NCBI GenBank assembly: GCA_030407315.1
Contig: JALQPE010003177.1
Location: 1 to 36,526 of the forward strand
Length of the DNA: 36,526 bases
Reading direction: 5' to 3'
DNA from: Asparagopsis taxiformis
Taxonomy: Eukaryota; Rhodophyta; Florideophyceae; Bonnemaisoniales; Bonnemaisoniaceae
Numbering within the stretch: the stretch's first letter is position 1; the number at the start of each line of letters is the position of its first letter. Below are positions 1-10,800 of the stretch, piece after piece. A program made the translations under genes and the position numbers. Below the pieces are notes generated by a model. That model was not told the DNA's origin. It saw only the letters and a list, made by a program, of their open reading frames with translations, and did not search any database.

Positions 1-2932
1 AAAGGGCATCCTCAAGTGGTACTCCACGCCTCGCAATATGCTCCGCGACACCGGCGGCGATAAACAACGCTACAACTCCTCTAGCGCATTGCGAATTCAA
101 AAGCGTCCCACCAGATGTACGAGGCCCCTATGCCGCATACTATCCCACACAGCCGCAGATTTCTGGGTCTGCAGTGAACGAGACAGGTGGATATTATCCA
201 AGGCAAAATCATTTGCAGCAGTCGTTTTTTCGGGTAGCGCTCCTGCTCCACAGTTCACCTCGCAATATACTTGCCGCGGGGAAACAATGGATCACAGGGA
301 AACCTTCAACTGCAGCATGCAGTATCAAAAGGTATCGGATATACCGCACGGTCAATTGCGAATAGGGGTTATGGAGTACAAGGAAACCACTTGCAATATT
401 CGACGGTTTCGGTTACTACGCCGCAATATGCTGGAAGTGTTGGAAGGCCAACGACGAACAGTGTTGATGCAAGCTATGGAACACAAGGGAATCAGTTGCA
501 ACATGTTCATGGAGCGAATCGATTTCCACCTTCGCATTCCTCGGACTATAGAAGTTCGGTACTGAACGCACCTATATTAATTCAGACACAGATGTACTGA
601 ATGTGCAGCAGAAAACTGGAGTTCCTGTAACGTCTCAAAGTACCCCAAACGTTGCAAGAACACTGCGAAACCGGGAGCAAGTCAATTATTTCAGAGATGG
701 AACCCAGGCTCGGGCAATATTACCACTGCCTGCAGCTTCATATGTGCCTCGAAGTAGTGCATTGATAAGCCATGGCGCTTTCAGACAACGAACACAGCCA
801 TCACTTCCCTCCAAGATGGCACGCAATACCTCAAAGCAAACGAGATCTGCGCGGGGTGTTGCATATCCAGCTACACAAGGTAATCAGACACACCATTTGA
901 CGTCAGTTCCCCCTCCTACGCCACAGCGTCCTCCGATTCAAACAGTCCCAAGCAATCCAGCTACGAACTCTCGAGCAAGTGAACTTCTGACAAGTAGACC
1001 GCAAATGATTCTCCGGTCCAACATACTTCAAGTTTGCAACTACGAAGACAGGAAATTTTCCAGCTCATGGAAATCTGTCGCAACATGTCCTAGAACCATC
1101 CTCAGCATTACAATCTGCACAGAACCAACAAACTACAGGGTCCAGTCGTATGCCGAAACAAGATTATGCTGTCCGTTCTGGTCGTGTTGAACAGGTACCA
1201 CTTGCCACTCATTCAAGACCACCCCCGAGTCCGAAACTTCCACAAAGCAATTCGGATGCAAACTGCGGTTCCCGTGCTAATCAGATACAACTCCCATCAT
1301 CATTGCTTAGTTCAACTCCACATGAAAGCCGGAATCGTGTATTATCAACACCAAGCAATCATGGAAGCAGTTCTGTGACCCAAAGAGGCAGTGCGCGTCA
1401 TCTATCGCCGAAGATGACCGTAGCACAAGAACCGAGTATCAAACGAGCAAAATCGAACTCCAACCGGCGCAACATCAGCTCTAATGCTCAAGGACGAATT
1501 TCGCCATCGCCAACACCAGGTAAAAGTCTCAATACTGCCGTATCAAACGACATCCAGCCAAGATCTTCAAACCCAGTCAATCAAGCCCGTCCAGCATCGG
1601 GCTTTCCGATACGTGAAAGGAATCGCATCCCTGTCCTAGATGTTCCGAGTACAGGAGTGAACAGTAGTACGGGGATGGAATCCAAACCACGTGAAAATCA
1701 GTCTTCTCGCGTAACCACATTAACGCCATCTGCATCGAAGAAATCCAAATCAATCCATGTTGCCTTGATGCCCAGGAAGCTAGCGTCAAACCGTGCGCAC
1801 ATGGTTCCAGCGGTGCCACATCAAAGATCACAATCGACGACGAATGTGACCCCATCGATGCGTGACAGCAGCCTGGACAATAATTCTGCAGCACGTACAG
1901 ATGAGCAGCGCACATTGAATATGTCTCCTTCTTCAGAACCTACAAATCGAGCCACTGTTGAAATGCGATCTGGAGTGACTGAAAGACCATCGCAATCGAA
2001 GTCATCTAAACTATTGCAACCCACGGATCAATCTTTGTCAGCAGGGGAGAATGCCAGCACAGATTCTGAAGTACGTCGCGAAACACCAGCGGACAAGGGA
2101 ACGCAGATAGTAGCAATTGGATCTGCTGTGGCTAAGGTTGACAGTGCACAGAACGATTCGGGACAGGTTACGGCTAAGGAGGTTTCTGGACAAGATGTAG
2201 CGCAGGATAAGGTTTATTGGCACCTTCTAGCCATGAATCCAAGTCCAAACCTCAACCTGCGGTTCTGGTATTGCCACCACATTCTCTGGTGTGGAGGGGA
2301 AAGTATCACAGTGTCTATCTCCAGTGGCAACCCCTGAATGGGAACCTACCAGTGTACCTTCGATAGCGACGTCAAAGCCAATGGTCTCATCGTCTGCAGT
2401 GGAAGATAAGGAATCTGACAGTGCGTGTCAAGATGCATCTCCGGACCTACCTTCTACTCTCATAGATACTGAAGCTACACAGGACAAAGTCAAAGAAGGT
2501 GAGCCAAATTCTAGTTATGGAGAACGGCCATCTGAATGCATGATGGAGAACTATTTCGTGAAAGATTTAGATATCTCGCAGCATTCTCTTGAAATGGACT
2601 GGATGGTTGAAATCACTGGCCTGAAGGAATGTTCAAGTGAGGAGATGGAAGAAGACGAAGCTGAATGTAGCAGTGATGCATCTGGAAGAAGTGTCGACAG
2701 GGCGGACGATACAGGGTCGGTTCAGTGTCCAGATTGTGGAAAGATATATACGAGTCTGAAAACATTCCAAGGTCACTTGGTCACTTCGAATGGTGTAGAT
2801 CATTGCACGCTGAAATGTTCCTTTACTGACTGTGGGGTCGTTTCATCATCAAAATATGCAGCCAAGCTACATATGAAAAGAGAACATCAAGCCAAGGATG
2901 CAGACACTCCCGCTGGTATCTTCGAGACTTGA
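1..2932 (+). CDS. Low-complexity protein with C-terminal C2H2 zinc fingers (5' partial, frame-broken)
   Basis: The stretch reads as one Gln/Ser/Asn/Pro-rich protein only if the reading frame changes several times. The most protein-like frame moves near 250, 545-560, about 1020, and again at 2200-2300. The first 600 bases hold imperfect repeats with a core like YG.QGN.LQ, in different frames. The last piece (2291-2932) is an acidic Ser/Glu region followed by two zinc fingers at about 2726-2887. Finger 1 is C-X2-C-X12-H-X8-H, which is atypical. Finger 2 is C-X4-C-X12-H-X4-H, a normal C2H2 spacing. C2H2 fingers usually bind nucleic acid, so a nuclear role is likely, but no target can be named. 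No room for introns is seen at the frame changes, so they are either indel errors in a draft sequence or signs of a decaying gene. The start lies outside the window. Confidence 0.5.
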
Positions 2933-5150
2933 GAGGAACAGTTTACCCGCACTTCATCTGAAAATCAACCAGCAGGTAGGATAATTTTTCTTACCCTCCC
3001 GGGTCGAACTGACAGTTTGAACCTGCTGCATCTTCCAAGTTTTGCTTACTTTGTCATGTTGGATTATTACAATCTCAGTAGCCTCCAAGGGCATGAAGCT
3101 TTTCACTATGTCTGAGAGACATACCTTTCACTATCAAGATTTCCTTCATTTACCAAATATACATGTCAGGTGTAGAATGGAATTGGGCACACATCAAATG
3201 CCTTTGTAGCGCGCCGCACCCAAACACTCCGACAGAACTCAGGCCCTTTCCTAGTCTGCATTTTTTATTGTCGTTTCGCATCCAACTCTGCTCACGTGGT
3301 TGGATCTCTCAATGCACAGCTCCAGAGGAGCATACCAACAAAATCTGTGCCATTATTGGCGGAGCAGTACCGCTACTAATGGTCTGGAACATATCATTGT
3401 ATCATTTGTTGGTCAAGCTTCATGAACCCAGGCCGGGGTCATGACTGTATTTTCGGCTAGTTCTGCCAACTGTGAGCGTACCAATTTACTGGTTTGGAAA
3501 CAATATCATTTCAACATGGCAAACAGAAGAACTGGATTGGTGTGAGTACCATAGGACTGAAACAATTCTGTCATGCTTCCTGGCATCATGCATGTTCTAA
3601 AGCTGGATCGATATGAATGGCTGCTTCATGTGCCTGTGATGTTCGTTTGAACTCACACGGTGCAGTTCATGAGCAAGCCATGGCTAGCTTATCATATCAC
3701 GTTTCCGCTCGCACTATGGGCGACAATGTATGAACACTGTAATTTTGCTGCGCCGTGGATGCCATTATCCCATTGTATATATTTCTCATTCTTTGTAAGA
3801 CGTTCGCACGTAACACCCGTGCGCCATCATACTGCTTCGCAAATGCCATGGTGACTGCCAAACTACCAGAACGCATTCGAAGATTACTCAACCACCGCTA
3901 ATTTAAACTTAGTTTCCCGAGCTGCCTCTTCAAATCACTTTGTACCTAGATACCACACTAATTACACAAGCATATTACTCTTCGATGAGTTTGCCAATCT
4001 ATCCATTCTGTTCACTTCAAAGAGTTCTGTGGAGAAATCTTGCCGAGACAACCGTAGATGCCGAATCGGATTACCGCGTCATATTCTGTTTAGTATATAT
4101 CTTCATTCTGTCTAGTGGAGCTTGTGAGTTTAAGCTTCGCGATGAAGAGGACAATCGCCGGAGTGACGTCCCATCTAAAGATCAATATAGTACCAGAAGC
4201 TGTAATCCTAGTAATTGGATGCATGTGTCGTCCGAAAGGCCTCTCATAGTATTCTTGAGAAGGAAAAATAAAATAGAGAGAACCTTCACGGCTGATATCA
4301 AACCACCCGGTCATTTGTGAATTCGATTTTTCCCTGGATCTTTGCGATACTTTTCATCATCTTTCTGAAGCCATCCATCTGCATGAAATTGGCAAAAGAA
4401 ATATGACGAAGCAGAACGTCTCATGCAAAGAAAGCTTGGGAGTAGAGCAATGAAGAGACTGTTCAACGGATCTTATTCTCGAGAGGAAGTCCTAAAGAAC
4501 CGAAGTGGTGGAGTTTCACCTGAATATCCTTCAATCTTTAGGGATTCACCTACAATAAAGTCAACATTTATCAGTTCTCCTAGTTGTATTCTTGAAATAG
4601 CAGGATATTGTGAGTATATTTTCTTTGCGTTGCCCTGATTTGAAATTGAAATGTTCTTCCAGGACTAGGCAAGCCTGAAATAAGAACATGATACATCAAA
4701 AGTACTTTTAGTTACCAGTTATGTAGAAAGCCTGGAGAGTGTTTAGGAGTGTTTTAGGAAAAGGTTACACTTCTGTGACTGGCAACGCCAGGGATATTTT
4801 CTTGTCACCATAGAGAATAAATGGGATCTGAGGAGGGCTGAGATTCTAGTCAACGTGCTCTATTGTATTTTGCGGCTGACAGTTTTGCAATATTTCGAAA
4901 GCAAGAGATCCCTTTGAGTCAGAAAAATATGTTGTGCTCATCATAACACTTTCATCAAAAGATTTCAGTTGAATCCTGGCTTGGAGATTCAAGTTGTTGA
5001 TCTTTCATGTCTCACCATCCGAACATTTCGAGCAGCTTGAATGAATGCTTCTGTTTAAAAAGCCTTTCTGCAGTTCCAGCATCTCCCCTATATTTGATAT
5101 CAGTGCTCTTCATGTCACATCGATAAGTTTGCCTCTATCTCAACTGCGCA
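2933..5150. other. Gene-poor stretch with one weak coding candidate
   Basis: This AT-richer 2.2 kb holds no ORF that I can assign. The best candidate is on the plus strand at about 4390-4609, where the frame reads NWQKKYDEAERLMQRKLG and onwards without a stop and is Lys/Arg/Ser rich. It runs into GTGAGT at 4610, and a matching TTCTTCCAG lies at about 4654-4662, so a short spliceosomal intron is possible. However, the joined reading reaches a stop at once. Another ORF, 3940-4320 (126 codons), has no recognisable motif. I see no RNA gene or repeat here. Confidence 0.3.
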
Positions 5151-6940
5151 ATGTCCCCTGTGTCCACGACTGAATCCCTAATCGTAGAAAAAGACGAGCA
5201 GAAAGATGACAAAACGAAAGAAAGGTCATCGAATCATCGGCGGGGAAAAAATGAGAAAAAAGAGAGCTACGTGAAGGAAGCTCGGAGAATGATATCCAGA
5301 TTACTGGAGGAAATCGAAAAAGACAACACAGATGTCCAGGTGCACGACAGTTCCCTAGCATACTCTAAGAACCCACTGATTGCCTTCTCAACCTCCGAAA
5401 CTGTTTCTGTGGAGAAATTCCGAAATTCGGGTGGCCTTCGTTCGATCGTTGTTGCTATAAAAAAGCACCAAGCGTCAAGTGGGGTGGTTGATTCGGGATG
5501 CCGTGCTTTACAAGCTCTATGTCTCAAAGAAAGCTCTGTTGTGAAGGAATTAATCAGAGTTGGTGCGATTGATTCTATTGTATCGGTCATACAATCACAG
5601 TCTGAAAATGGAACAGAAGATGCTTCTGTTTCCGCTATTAAGACTCTGCGAAATCTCACGCAGAGCGAGGATGACCGGGCAAAAATATTCCTAGCAAAGG
5701 GGACCGAGGCGATTATTGATATGATGAATAAGAAAAGTGATAGCGCAAGGACACTATCTCATTCAGCTCTTTTCCTTTCAAACTTGGCATTTGGAAACAC
5801 AGAAAGAAAAGAGTCTGTTGGACGCCTCAACGGCTTGAAATTGATTGCCTCTGGCATGAAGCAACATCCAGATTTCCAACCCATGCAGTCAAGAGGCTCA
5901 CTGGCATTGCGAAATCTGTGCTTTAGTTCTGAATTCAACCAGAATATTGCAGGGGAGCACGGTGCTATAGAAGCATTACTTTCTGCAATCGAGAAGTACA
6001 CAGGTGATCGAGAGATTGTTCACCAAAGTTGCGTCGCTTTGGTAAATCTTTCAAATTTGAACGAGGATAACCGCCTAAGGATTGTCGAAGCAGGAGGAGC
6101 ACATTCTTTGGTGAAGCTACTGAAAAAGTATAAAGATTCTGCTTCTGCAAATGATGATTGCATCTCGGTTATAAGAAACATTTCGGTCGGAAGTCCAGAA
6201 GCACGACTTGAAATAGGAGTAAGTGGGGGAATCGAATGCATTTGCAAGGCTATGGAAAAGTTTCAGAGTGAAACCAAGTTAGTAGAAAAGGCTTGTACGG
6301 CGCTTCGATATCTTTGTTTCCTGAAGGAAAACAGGGAGAAAGTTGCACAATGCCATGGAATCGAAGCAATAGTATCCGCTATCAAGAAAAACTCGAGCTC
6401 TCCCGAAGCTGTCGAGAACGCTTTACTAGCCATCGGGAATGCTACATTGAGTGCGAAGAAAGCAAATCTGTAATCGGGAGATGTGGTGGGATAGGGATAA
6501 TAATTGAAGCTATTGAACAGCATCGTTTACGGGCCACAGTTCAAGAACATGGGTGCAGAGTACTTCGAAACCTTTCGGATGGGAATGAGTTTAATCGGAA
6601 ACTACAAACGCAGGGTGGTGCCATTAATACCGGAGTACTTGCTATGATGGGATACCCTGAAAATGCGTCAGTACAGGAGCAGGCTTGCGCTATGCTTCTC
6701 AACCTTTCGCATAGCCCGGGAAACATCCAGAAATTGGTTGAAGCTGAAATTGGCAGTCTTGCGGAAAAAGCTATGAATCAACATGCGAAGAATCGAGGAG
6801 TGCAACTTCAGGCGGGGTCTCTGTTACATCAATTGAATGGATTTCGTCCCGGTCAATCTTCAGATGCTTCAGTTGACACAGACCAGGTCTCTATTCGAAA
6901 AAAGAGGAGTATAATGAGGCGCATTTCGAAACGTGGCTAG
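5151..6940 (+). CDS. Armadillo-repeat protein, single frame break near 6460
   Basis: The ATG at 5151 opens a charged N-terminus (about 45 residues, Lys/Glu rich) followed by tandem armadillo repeats of about 42 residues. Each repeat shows hallmarks such as GAIE.LL.AI, VALVNLS and ALR.LCF, with the small-residue/Asn positions of ARM helix 3. The first frame stops at 6473 within a repeat (reading ALLAIGNATLSAKK). The same repeat continues in the -1 frame (VIGRCGGIGIIIEAIEQH) to a stop at 6940. The complete protein would be about 596 residues. ARM proteins are alpha-solenoid scaffolds that bind peptides; the partner and pathway cannot be told from sequence. No X-XXY-YYZ slippery heptamer is obvious at the break, so a base error or a recent mutation is more likely than programmed frameshifting. 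Confidence 0.75.
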
Positions 6941-7461
6941 AGGATATAGCATGGACTTGAGGGATCATCTGGCGGATGTGGCGGAATATCGGACACATTT
7001 TCGTAGTGCATTCTATGTCAAACCTCCCCAAAGTTTGAGTAGAACATTGGCATGACGAAAACTATCGCTTTCCTCGTTTTAGCATTGTTATGCATTAGAT
7101 GATGTTTAAGATATATTCTACTACTGTATTTGCCAAATACAGTATATTTGGTAATCAATATAATCTTCAACAATTAAGTAGTCGGGTTCAGCGTTGTTCA
7201 TGGAACTAGGTTTTGGCGAGTCATTCACTCCTTTAGAAAGCATACCTCCTTTTCTGGTTGCGCTGTCCACGTACTATACCCGCAAATTCCACTAATTTTC
7301 TTCAAAAAGAAAATTTCGAAGATGTTATGAGGGTGAAGGAGCACATTTATTCCCATCTCAACTTGGGCAGACCATATGGCGAACGACGAACCTCTTTCTC
7401 CTCAGAACACCTGAGCATTGTTTAAATAAGTTGCTGAACCACTGTTTGACAAGCAACGGAA
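6941..7461. other. Intergenic between ARM gene and tRNA-Arg
   Basis: No ORF or RNA gene is visible. The stretch is AT rich and carries a perfect hairpin at 7122-7144 (listed separately), about 180 bp after the ARM stop codon. The remainder is presumably the ARM 3' flank and the upstream flank of the tRNA. Confidence 0.5.
7122..7144. other. Perfect 11-bp palindrome with 1-nt loop
   Basis: TACTGTATTTG is followed by one C and then its exact reverse complement CAAATACAGTA. It lies in the 3' flank of the ARM gene. It could be an RNA hairpin at the mRNA 3' end or a dyad protein-binding site; there is no further evidence for either. Confidence 0.6.
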
Positions 7462-7534
7462 GGGCCCGTGGCCTAATGGATAAGGCGATAGACTTCTAAT
7501 CTATAGATTGCGGGTTCGAGTCCCGCCGGGCTCG
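7462..7534 (+). tRNA. tRNA-Arg (anticodon TCT)
   Basis: A 73-nt cloverleaf can be folded by eye. The acceptor stem is GGGCCCG with CGGGCTC (one G-U pair) and the discriminator is G. The D-arm contains GCC..GGC. The anticodon stem is ATAGA/TCTAT with loop CTTCTAA, giving anticodon TCT at 7495-7497. The T-arm is GCGGG-TTCGAGT-CCCGC, and GGTTCGAGTCC is a good B box. There is no intron. A TTTT run at 7542-7545 fits Pol III termination. It reads AGA codons. Confidence 0.95.
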
Positions 7535-8030
7535 ACCAATCTTTTGAAGAGCTCTGCCTTCTGGTGAGTAGTGCTGGTGCAGCTGTTGTCAGTTCGGCCT
7601 CACTAATTCCCAGTTTTTGACTGACACTTGGAATTTGGTTCCGATATGAGGTAGGAACTTGAATTCAAATGTGAGCAGAGGAATGCACAATGCTGAACTT
7701 TCAAACGGTCCCAAGCTGTTCTGAAGAAGTGCAATCCAATGGCACTACTTCTCTCTACGCTCCGACCCAGTAGGTGACCGTTACGAAGAGCAATATGCAT
7801 CAAAGTAATCTCACTGCGGGCAAACCTTCACATCCGTTCAATTCTAGAACAGGCTCCTCAACTGCTTTGAGTATCCATCGACGTCATGCAAGCTACTTCA
7901 ACGGTTTCCGGCTAACACTAATTATTCGTCTCACCGCCTCTTCCGTGTCGCATTCCGATAAGCTGTTGGTTGAAGTGTTGACATTTCAGTGCTTGCATGT
8001 TCCGTGACTCGTAGTATCTTATCCTTCAAA
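7535..8030. other. Intergenic upstream of the coiled-coil gene
   Basis: Only short ORFs without motifs occur on either strand (for example 7603-7803 minus), and none is supported. The stretch presumably contains the promoter of the gene starting at 8031, but I see no clear TATA element. Confidence 0.4.
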
Positions 8031-9092
8031 ATGGCTCCAGCAGACATATATCGAGATGACGCCGCACTTTTCGCTTTCTTGGATAGCCAAGCTGACGCAC
8101 TGCAAGATTCACCACTCCAAAAGTCTCGGAAGCAACCCGTGCACGCGGACCTCGATGTCTCGTTCACCACGCAGGACATTTTGCAGGGGCTTTCCACAGC
8201 GAATTCATTACTGATTGAGGGGAACATATGTCCCCCACTACCCGACATCACGCCACAGCGTGATAACGTACCAGACATACTAGCCGCTGCACTGTCGTCT
8301 ATTGTACGACTTTCCAAGTGCTGCAAGGCTAATGTCAATCTGCGTCTGGAGGCAGAGCGCAAGGCGCGAGAATCCGAACTGCGGGTTGAAGAATTGACTG
8401 CTTCAATTGACAATCTTCAGTCTCGCATTTCCCGGAAAGAGTCTCAGGTTGCCGTCACACAGAACAAGCTTTCAGAGCTTGAGGCACGTTCGTCCCGTGA
8501 AGCCCGTCGGGTAAACTCTGAGTGTACGGATTTGAAGACGAAACTCGCTAATGCGAATCATCGCGAAAACCATCTCGTAATGGAAGCACGGAAACGAGAG
8601 AAGCAGTATACGCATCTTCAGCAACGTGTGCATTCGCTACTGTCGTCCTCGAAGAAGATAGGTTTCAATCCACAGATAACTGTCGCAAGCGAATATATGC
8701 GGAGCAACGCGTCGAAATATGCTCGTAAGCCAGTAGGAAGGGGTGTCCCAAAGGGCGAAGCTTATATCAAACTTTTGGAAGAGTCAGATGGCAGTCGTTT
8801 CAGTGAAATAATGGGCGAGAATGATGAGTTTCGAAATCTCTTGCGCGCTATACAAGAGGAGCTCGATGATTTGATTCTGCAAAACCCGTCACTATTCCCT
8901 GCATTCTCTGGAGATAAGAGTAATCTGCAGGAAACTTCGGAAGTTTCAGATGGTTCCGGGTCCGAAGTTGAGGACTGTGAAAACACAGCCCCAGATCCGC
9001 TATTGCCGGCGCCAAGTCTAGAGCAAATGAATCTTCCGTTTGATCTCATTCGAGAAGAATTGAGGCTTCCCTCGAGCAAAAGTTCCAAATGA
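8031..9092 (+). CDS. Coiled-coil protein, ADIP/SSX2IP (Msd1)-like
   Basis: The protein has 353 residues from the ATG at 8031, which has A at -3; an in-frame GTG at 7989 is not needed. Residues about 48-100 form a helical head (QDILQGLSTANSLL, then ILAAALSSIVRL). Residues about 103-205 form a long Arg/Glu-rich coiled coil ending in EARKREKQYTHLQQRVHSLL. A less structured tail with an acidic patch follows. A short helical head, a coiled coil and a KRE..Y..L..R..LL ending are typical of the afadin/alpha-actinin-binding (ADIP) family, which includes SSX2IP and fission yeast Msd1 and anchors microtubules at centrosomes or spindle poles. The assignment is by pattern only. A broken copy of codons about 165-290 lies at 22119-22537, so this locus was the source of, or is paralogous to, a duplication. 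Confidence 0.6.
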   Translation: MAPADIYRDDAALFAFLDSQADALQDSPLQKSRKQPVHADLDVSFTTQDILQGLSTANSLLIEGNICPPLPDITPQRDNVPDILAAALSSIVRLSKCCKANVNLRLEAERKARESELRVEELTASIDNLQSRISRKESQVAVTQNKLSELEARSSREARRVNSECTDLKTKLANANHRENHLVMEARKREKQYTHLQQRVHSLLSSSKKIGFNPQITVASEYMRSNASKYARKPVGRGVPKGEAYIKLLEESDGSRFSEIMGENDEFRNLLRAIQEELDDLILQNPSLFPAFSGDKSNLQETSEVSDGSGSEVEDCENTAPDPLLPAPSLEQMNLPFDLIREELRLPSSKSSK

Positions 9093-9217
9093 TCAGAACT
9101 GCGTTATCCGGAGAATAGATATAGGATGACAGAGAGTAATATACCAGAGATAATTATGTCGTATCTAAAGCAAACATATATCCTTCCACACGATGTGCTC
9201 TACCACAATGGGTGCCT

Positions 9218-10087
9218 TCACGTGTTGAGAGCCAGCTCTAGGCAAATGACACTACCTCCGAGACTGTACTTCTGCTCAACTAATTTGAACCCAGCGTTCA
9301 ACACCATTTCATGGACGTTTTGATTCGGGTAACATCCTTTGGACATGGCTGCTGTAGGCTCGGCAGTCAAATTCTGATACGATGCGATCGCAGTATTGGG
9401 ACTCAGAGAATGTTCAAGCAGAAAAACGCGAGAATCAACTGATTGTTTCAACATTCGACGCATCTCAAGCAATGCTTTATCGGGGTGTGGAAACACACAA
9501 AGACTGAACGTATCTACCACACAATCGTAGGATCCTTCCCGAAGGTCGATTTTTTCCGCAAGTCCTTGAACTAATTTGACAGAGATGTTACGTTCCATAC
9601 CATTCATGAGCTTCTTCCGTGCTTCAGCAAGCATTTCATTACTGAAATCAAAACCAGTGATAGACGATACTCGATTGGGATCGTAGAGAGGTAAGTTGAC
9701 ACCTGTTCCAATTCCGACCTCGAGAACATCCCCAAATGCTTTTTCGAGCATCTTCGTTCGAAGCGCATCAAATCCAAAGAGCTTTGTGAAAAATGAACGA
9801 CCATCAAGGAATTCATAGTTGGACGCGTATTTGTCGTATTTGTCAAAATATGGAGAGTCTGCAAGCGCAGGCTTAACTAAAAGAGAGAGCGCATTGACAG
9901 AAAGCACCCGCAGAGCCCCTCGACGAGACAGAGACATTGCAGGGAATGAATATGCAAGACATGACAACTGCTTCGAGGCGATCGGAATTGCTCGGTACTT
10001 CGACCATGTTTGGTGTGGTATCAGAAACGCCTGAATAGAAATCGGACTGCTCATTCTAGTCCTGGGCTCACTAGAAACTCTGGCCAT
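9218..10087 (-). CDS. METTL7-like SAM methyltransferase with thylakoid-lumen-type leader
   Basis: A class I methyltransferase. Motif I is DVLEVGIGTGVNLP, followed by GFDFSNEML after the second strand and YDCVVDTFSLCV at motif IV, then LLEHSLSP and a C-terminal GCYPNQNVHEMVLNAGF. This order matches the Methyltransf_11/METTL7 group; the substrate is unknown. The start is chosen at 10087 (AAACATGG context), giving 289 residues. ATGs at 10054 and 10288 are alternatives, and the longest ORF runs to 10288. The leader is Ser/Arg rich, then shows SRRGALRV followed by a hydrophobic stretch and KPALADSP. This resembles a twin-arginine lumen-targeting signal with cleavage after ALA, so the enzyme may act in the thylakoid lumen. 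It points away from the coiled-coil gene on the other strand and is absent from the duplicated copy of this locus at 22.5 kb. Confidence 0.8.
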   Translation of the reverse strand: MARVSSEPRTRMSSPISIQAFLIPHQTWSKYRAIPIASKQLSCLAYSFPAMSLSRRGALRVLSVNALSLLVKPALADSPYFDKYDKYASNYEFLDGRSFFTKLFGFDALRTKMLEKAFGDVLEVGIGTGVNLPLYDPNRVSSITGFDFSNEMLAEARKKLMNGMERNISVKLVQGLAEKIDLREGSYDCVVDTFSLCVFPHPDKALLEMRRMLKQSVDSRVFLLEHSLSPNTAIASYQNLTAEPTAAMSKGCYPNQNVHEMVLNAGFKLVEQKYSLGGSVICLELALNT

Positions 10088-10537
10088 GTTTGGAGAGATT
10101 TCTGGGAGAGCATGTATACACCAAGGGTTCCCTTCCATTAGAGGGTGGTTGAGTACAGCAGTTGCCACCATCGATTTGCAAAATTTTACATGTAATTTGG
10201 ATGTTCGCTGCAATAGAACAGCTTGTGGCGTTTCGGGGATCCGAAAAGGCATCTGTAGCAGTCCGTGCGGCACAGGCCGATCGCCCATCCCCCTTCAAGA
10301 TACGAGTATGACGCATCCCCTACTCTTCCCGACTTCGTGTAACTCTCGCTTCTCATTCTAGATTCCATTAGAATCCACTCCATCTCCAAATCCTCATCCC
10401 GACCAATCTCACTCTTCTCTAAACAAAACTGAACAGGAAAGCAACAACTATTTCATCGCACATTTGACGTTCTGGAGGCAGCTGGAGAGGATTCTGAACT
10501 ATCCCATTTCCTCCCACTCCGTACCGTTCATTCACAG

Positions 10538-10800
10538 CAACCACTCCCGAACTGCGCACAAACGGAACATACAACTCTGGTCGACGAGTACGAGTAGACT
10601 TGCAGTGCTCTTTACGCCCCTTCCTGATCCACGACACATTCCTCTTCCTGATCACACGACGAATACACATGAACAACCCCTTGTCAAATTTGTTTACGAT
10701 TCCCTCGGCCACAATACGCGGATGCAGGTGTATCTGGGGACACATGTACGGCTCTTGTATTTGTTCCTGAGCTTGGAGGAGTTGATGAAGTAGTGACATC
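10538..10800 (-). pseudogene. Degenerate S-family cysteine-rich domain
   Basis: On the minus strand, CHYFINSSKLRNKYK followed by SRTCVPRYTC and, in a second frame, RIVAEGIVNKF, MCIRRVIRKR and WIRKGRK align along the whole S-family cationic domain. A frame break separates the two parts. The signal peptide, the pro-region and the first cysteines are missing. Upstream, the reading continues instead into the kinase-like remnant. The second copy at 22746-23008 has the same lesions, so the decay preceded the duplication. Confidence 0.75.

Noticed and set aside
4610..4662. Spliceosomal intron GTGAGT...TTCTTCCAG
   Set aside because: Splice signals look good but joining the flanking frames gives an immediate stop, and the surrounding ORF is not recognisable.
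6440..6480. Programmed ribosomal frameshift in the ARM gene
   Set aside because: No canonical slippery heptamer or downstream structure is evident; an indel is simpler.
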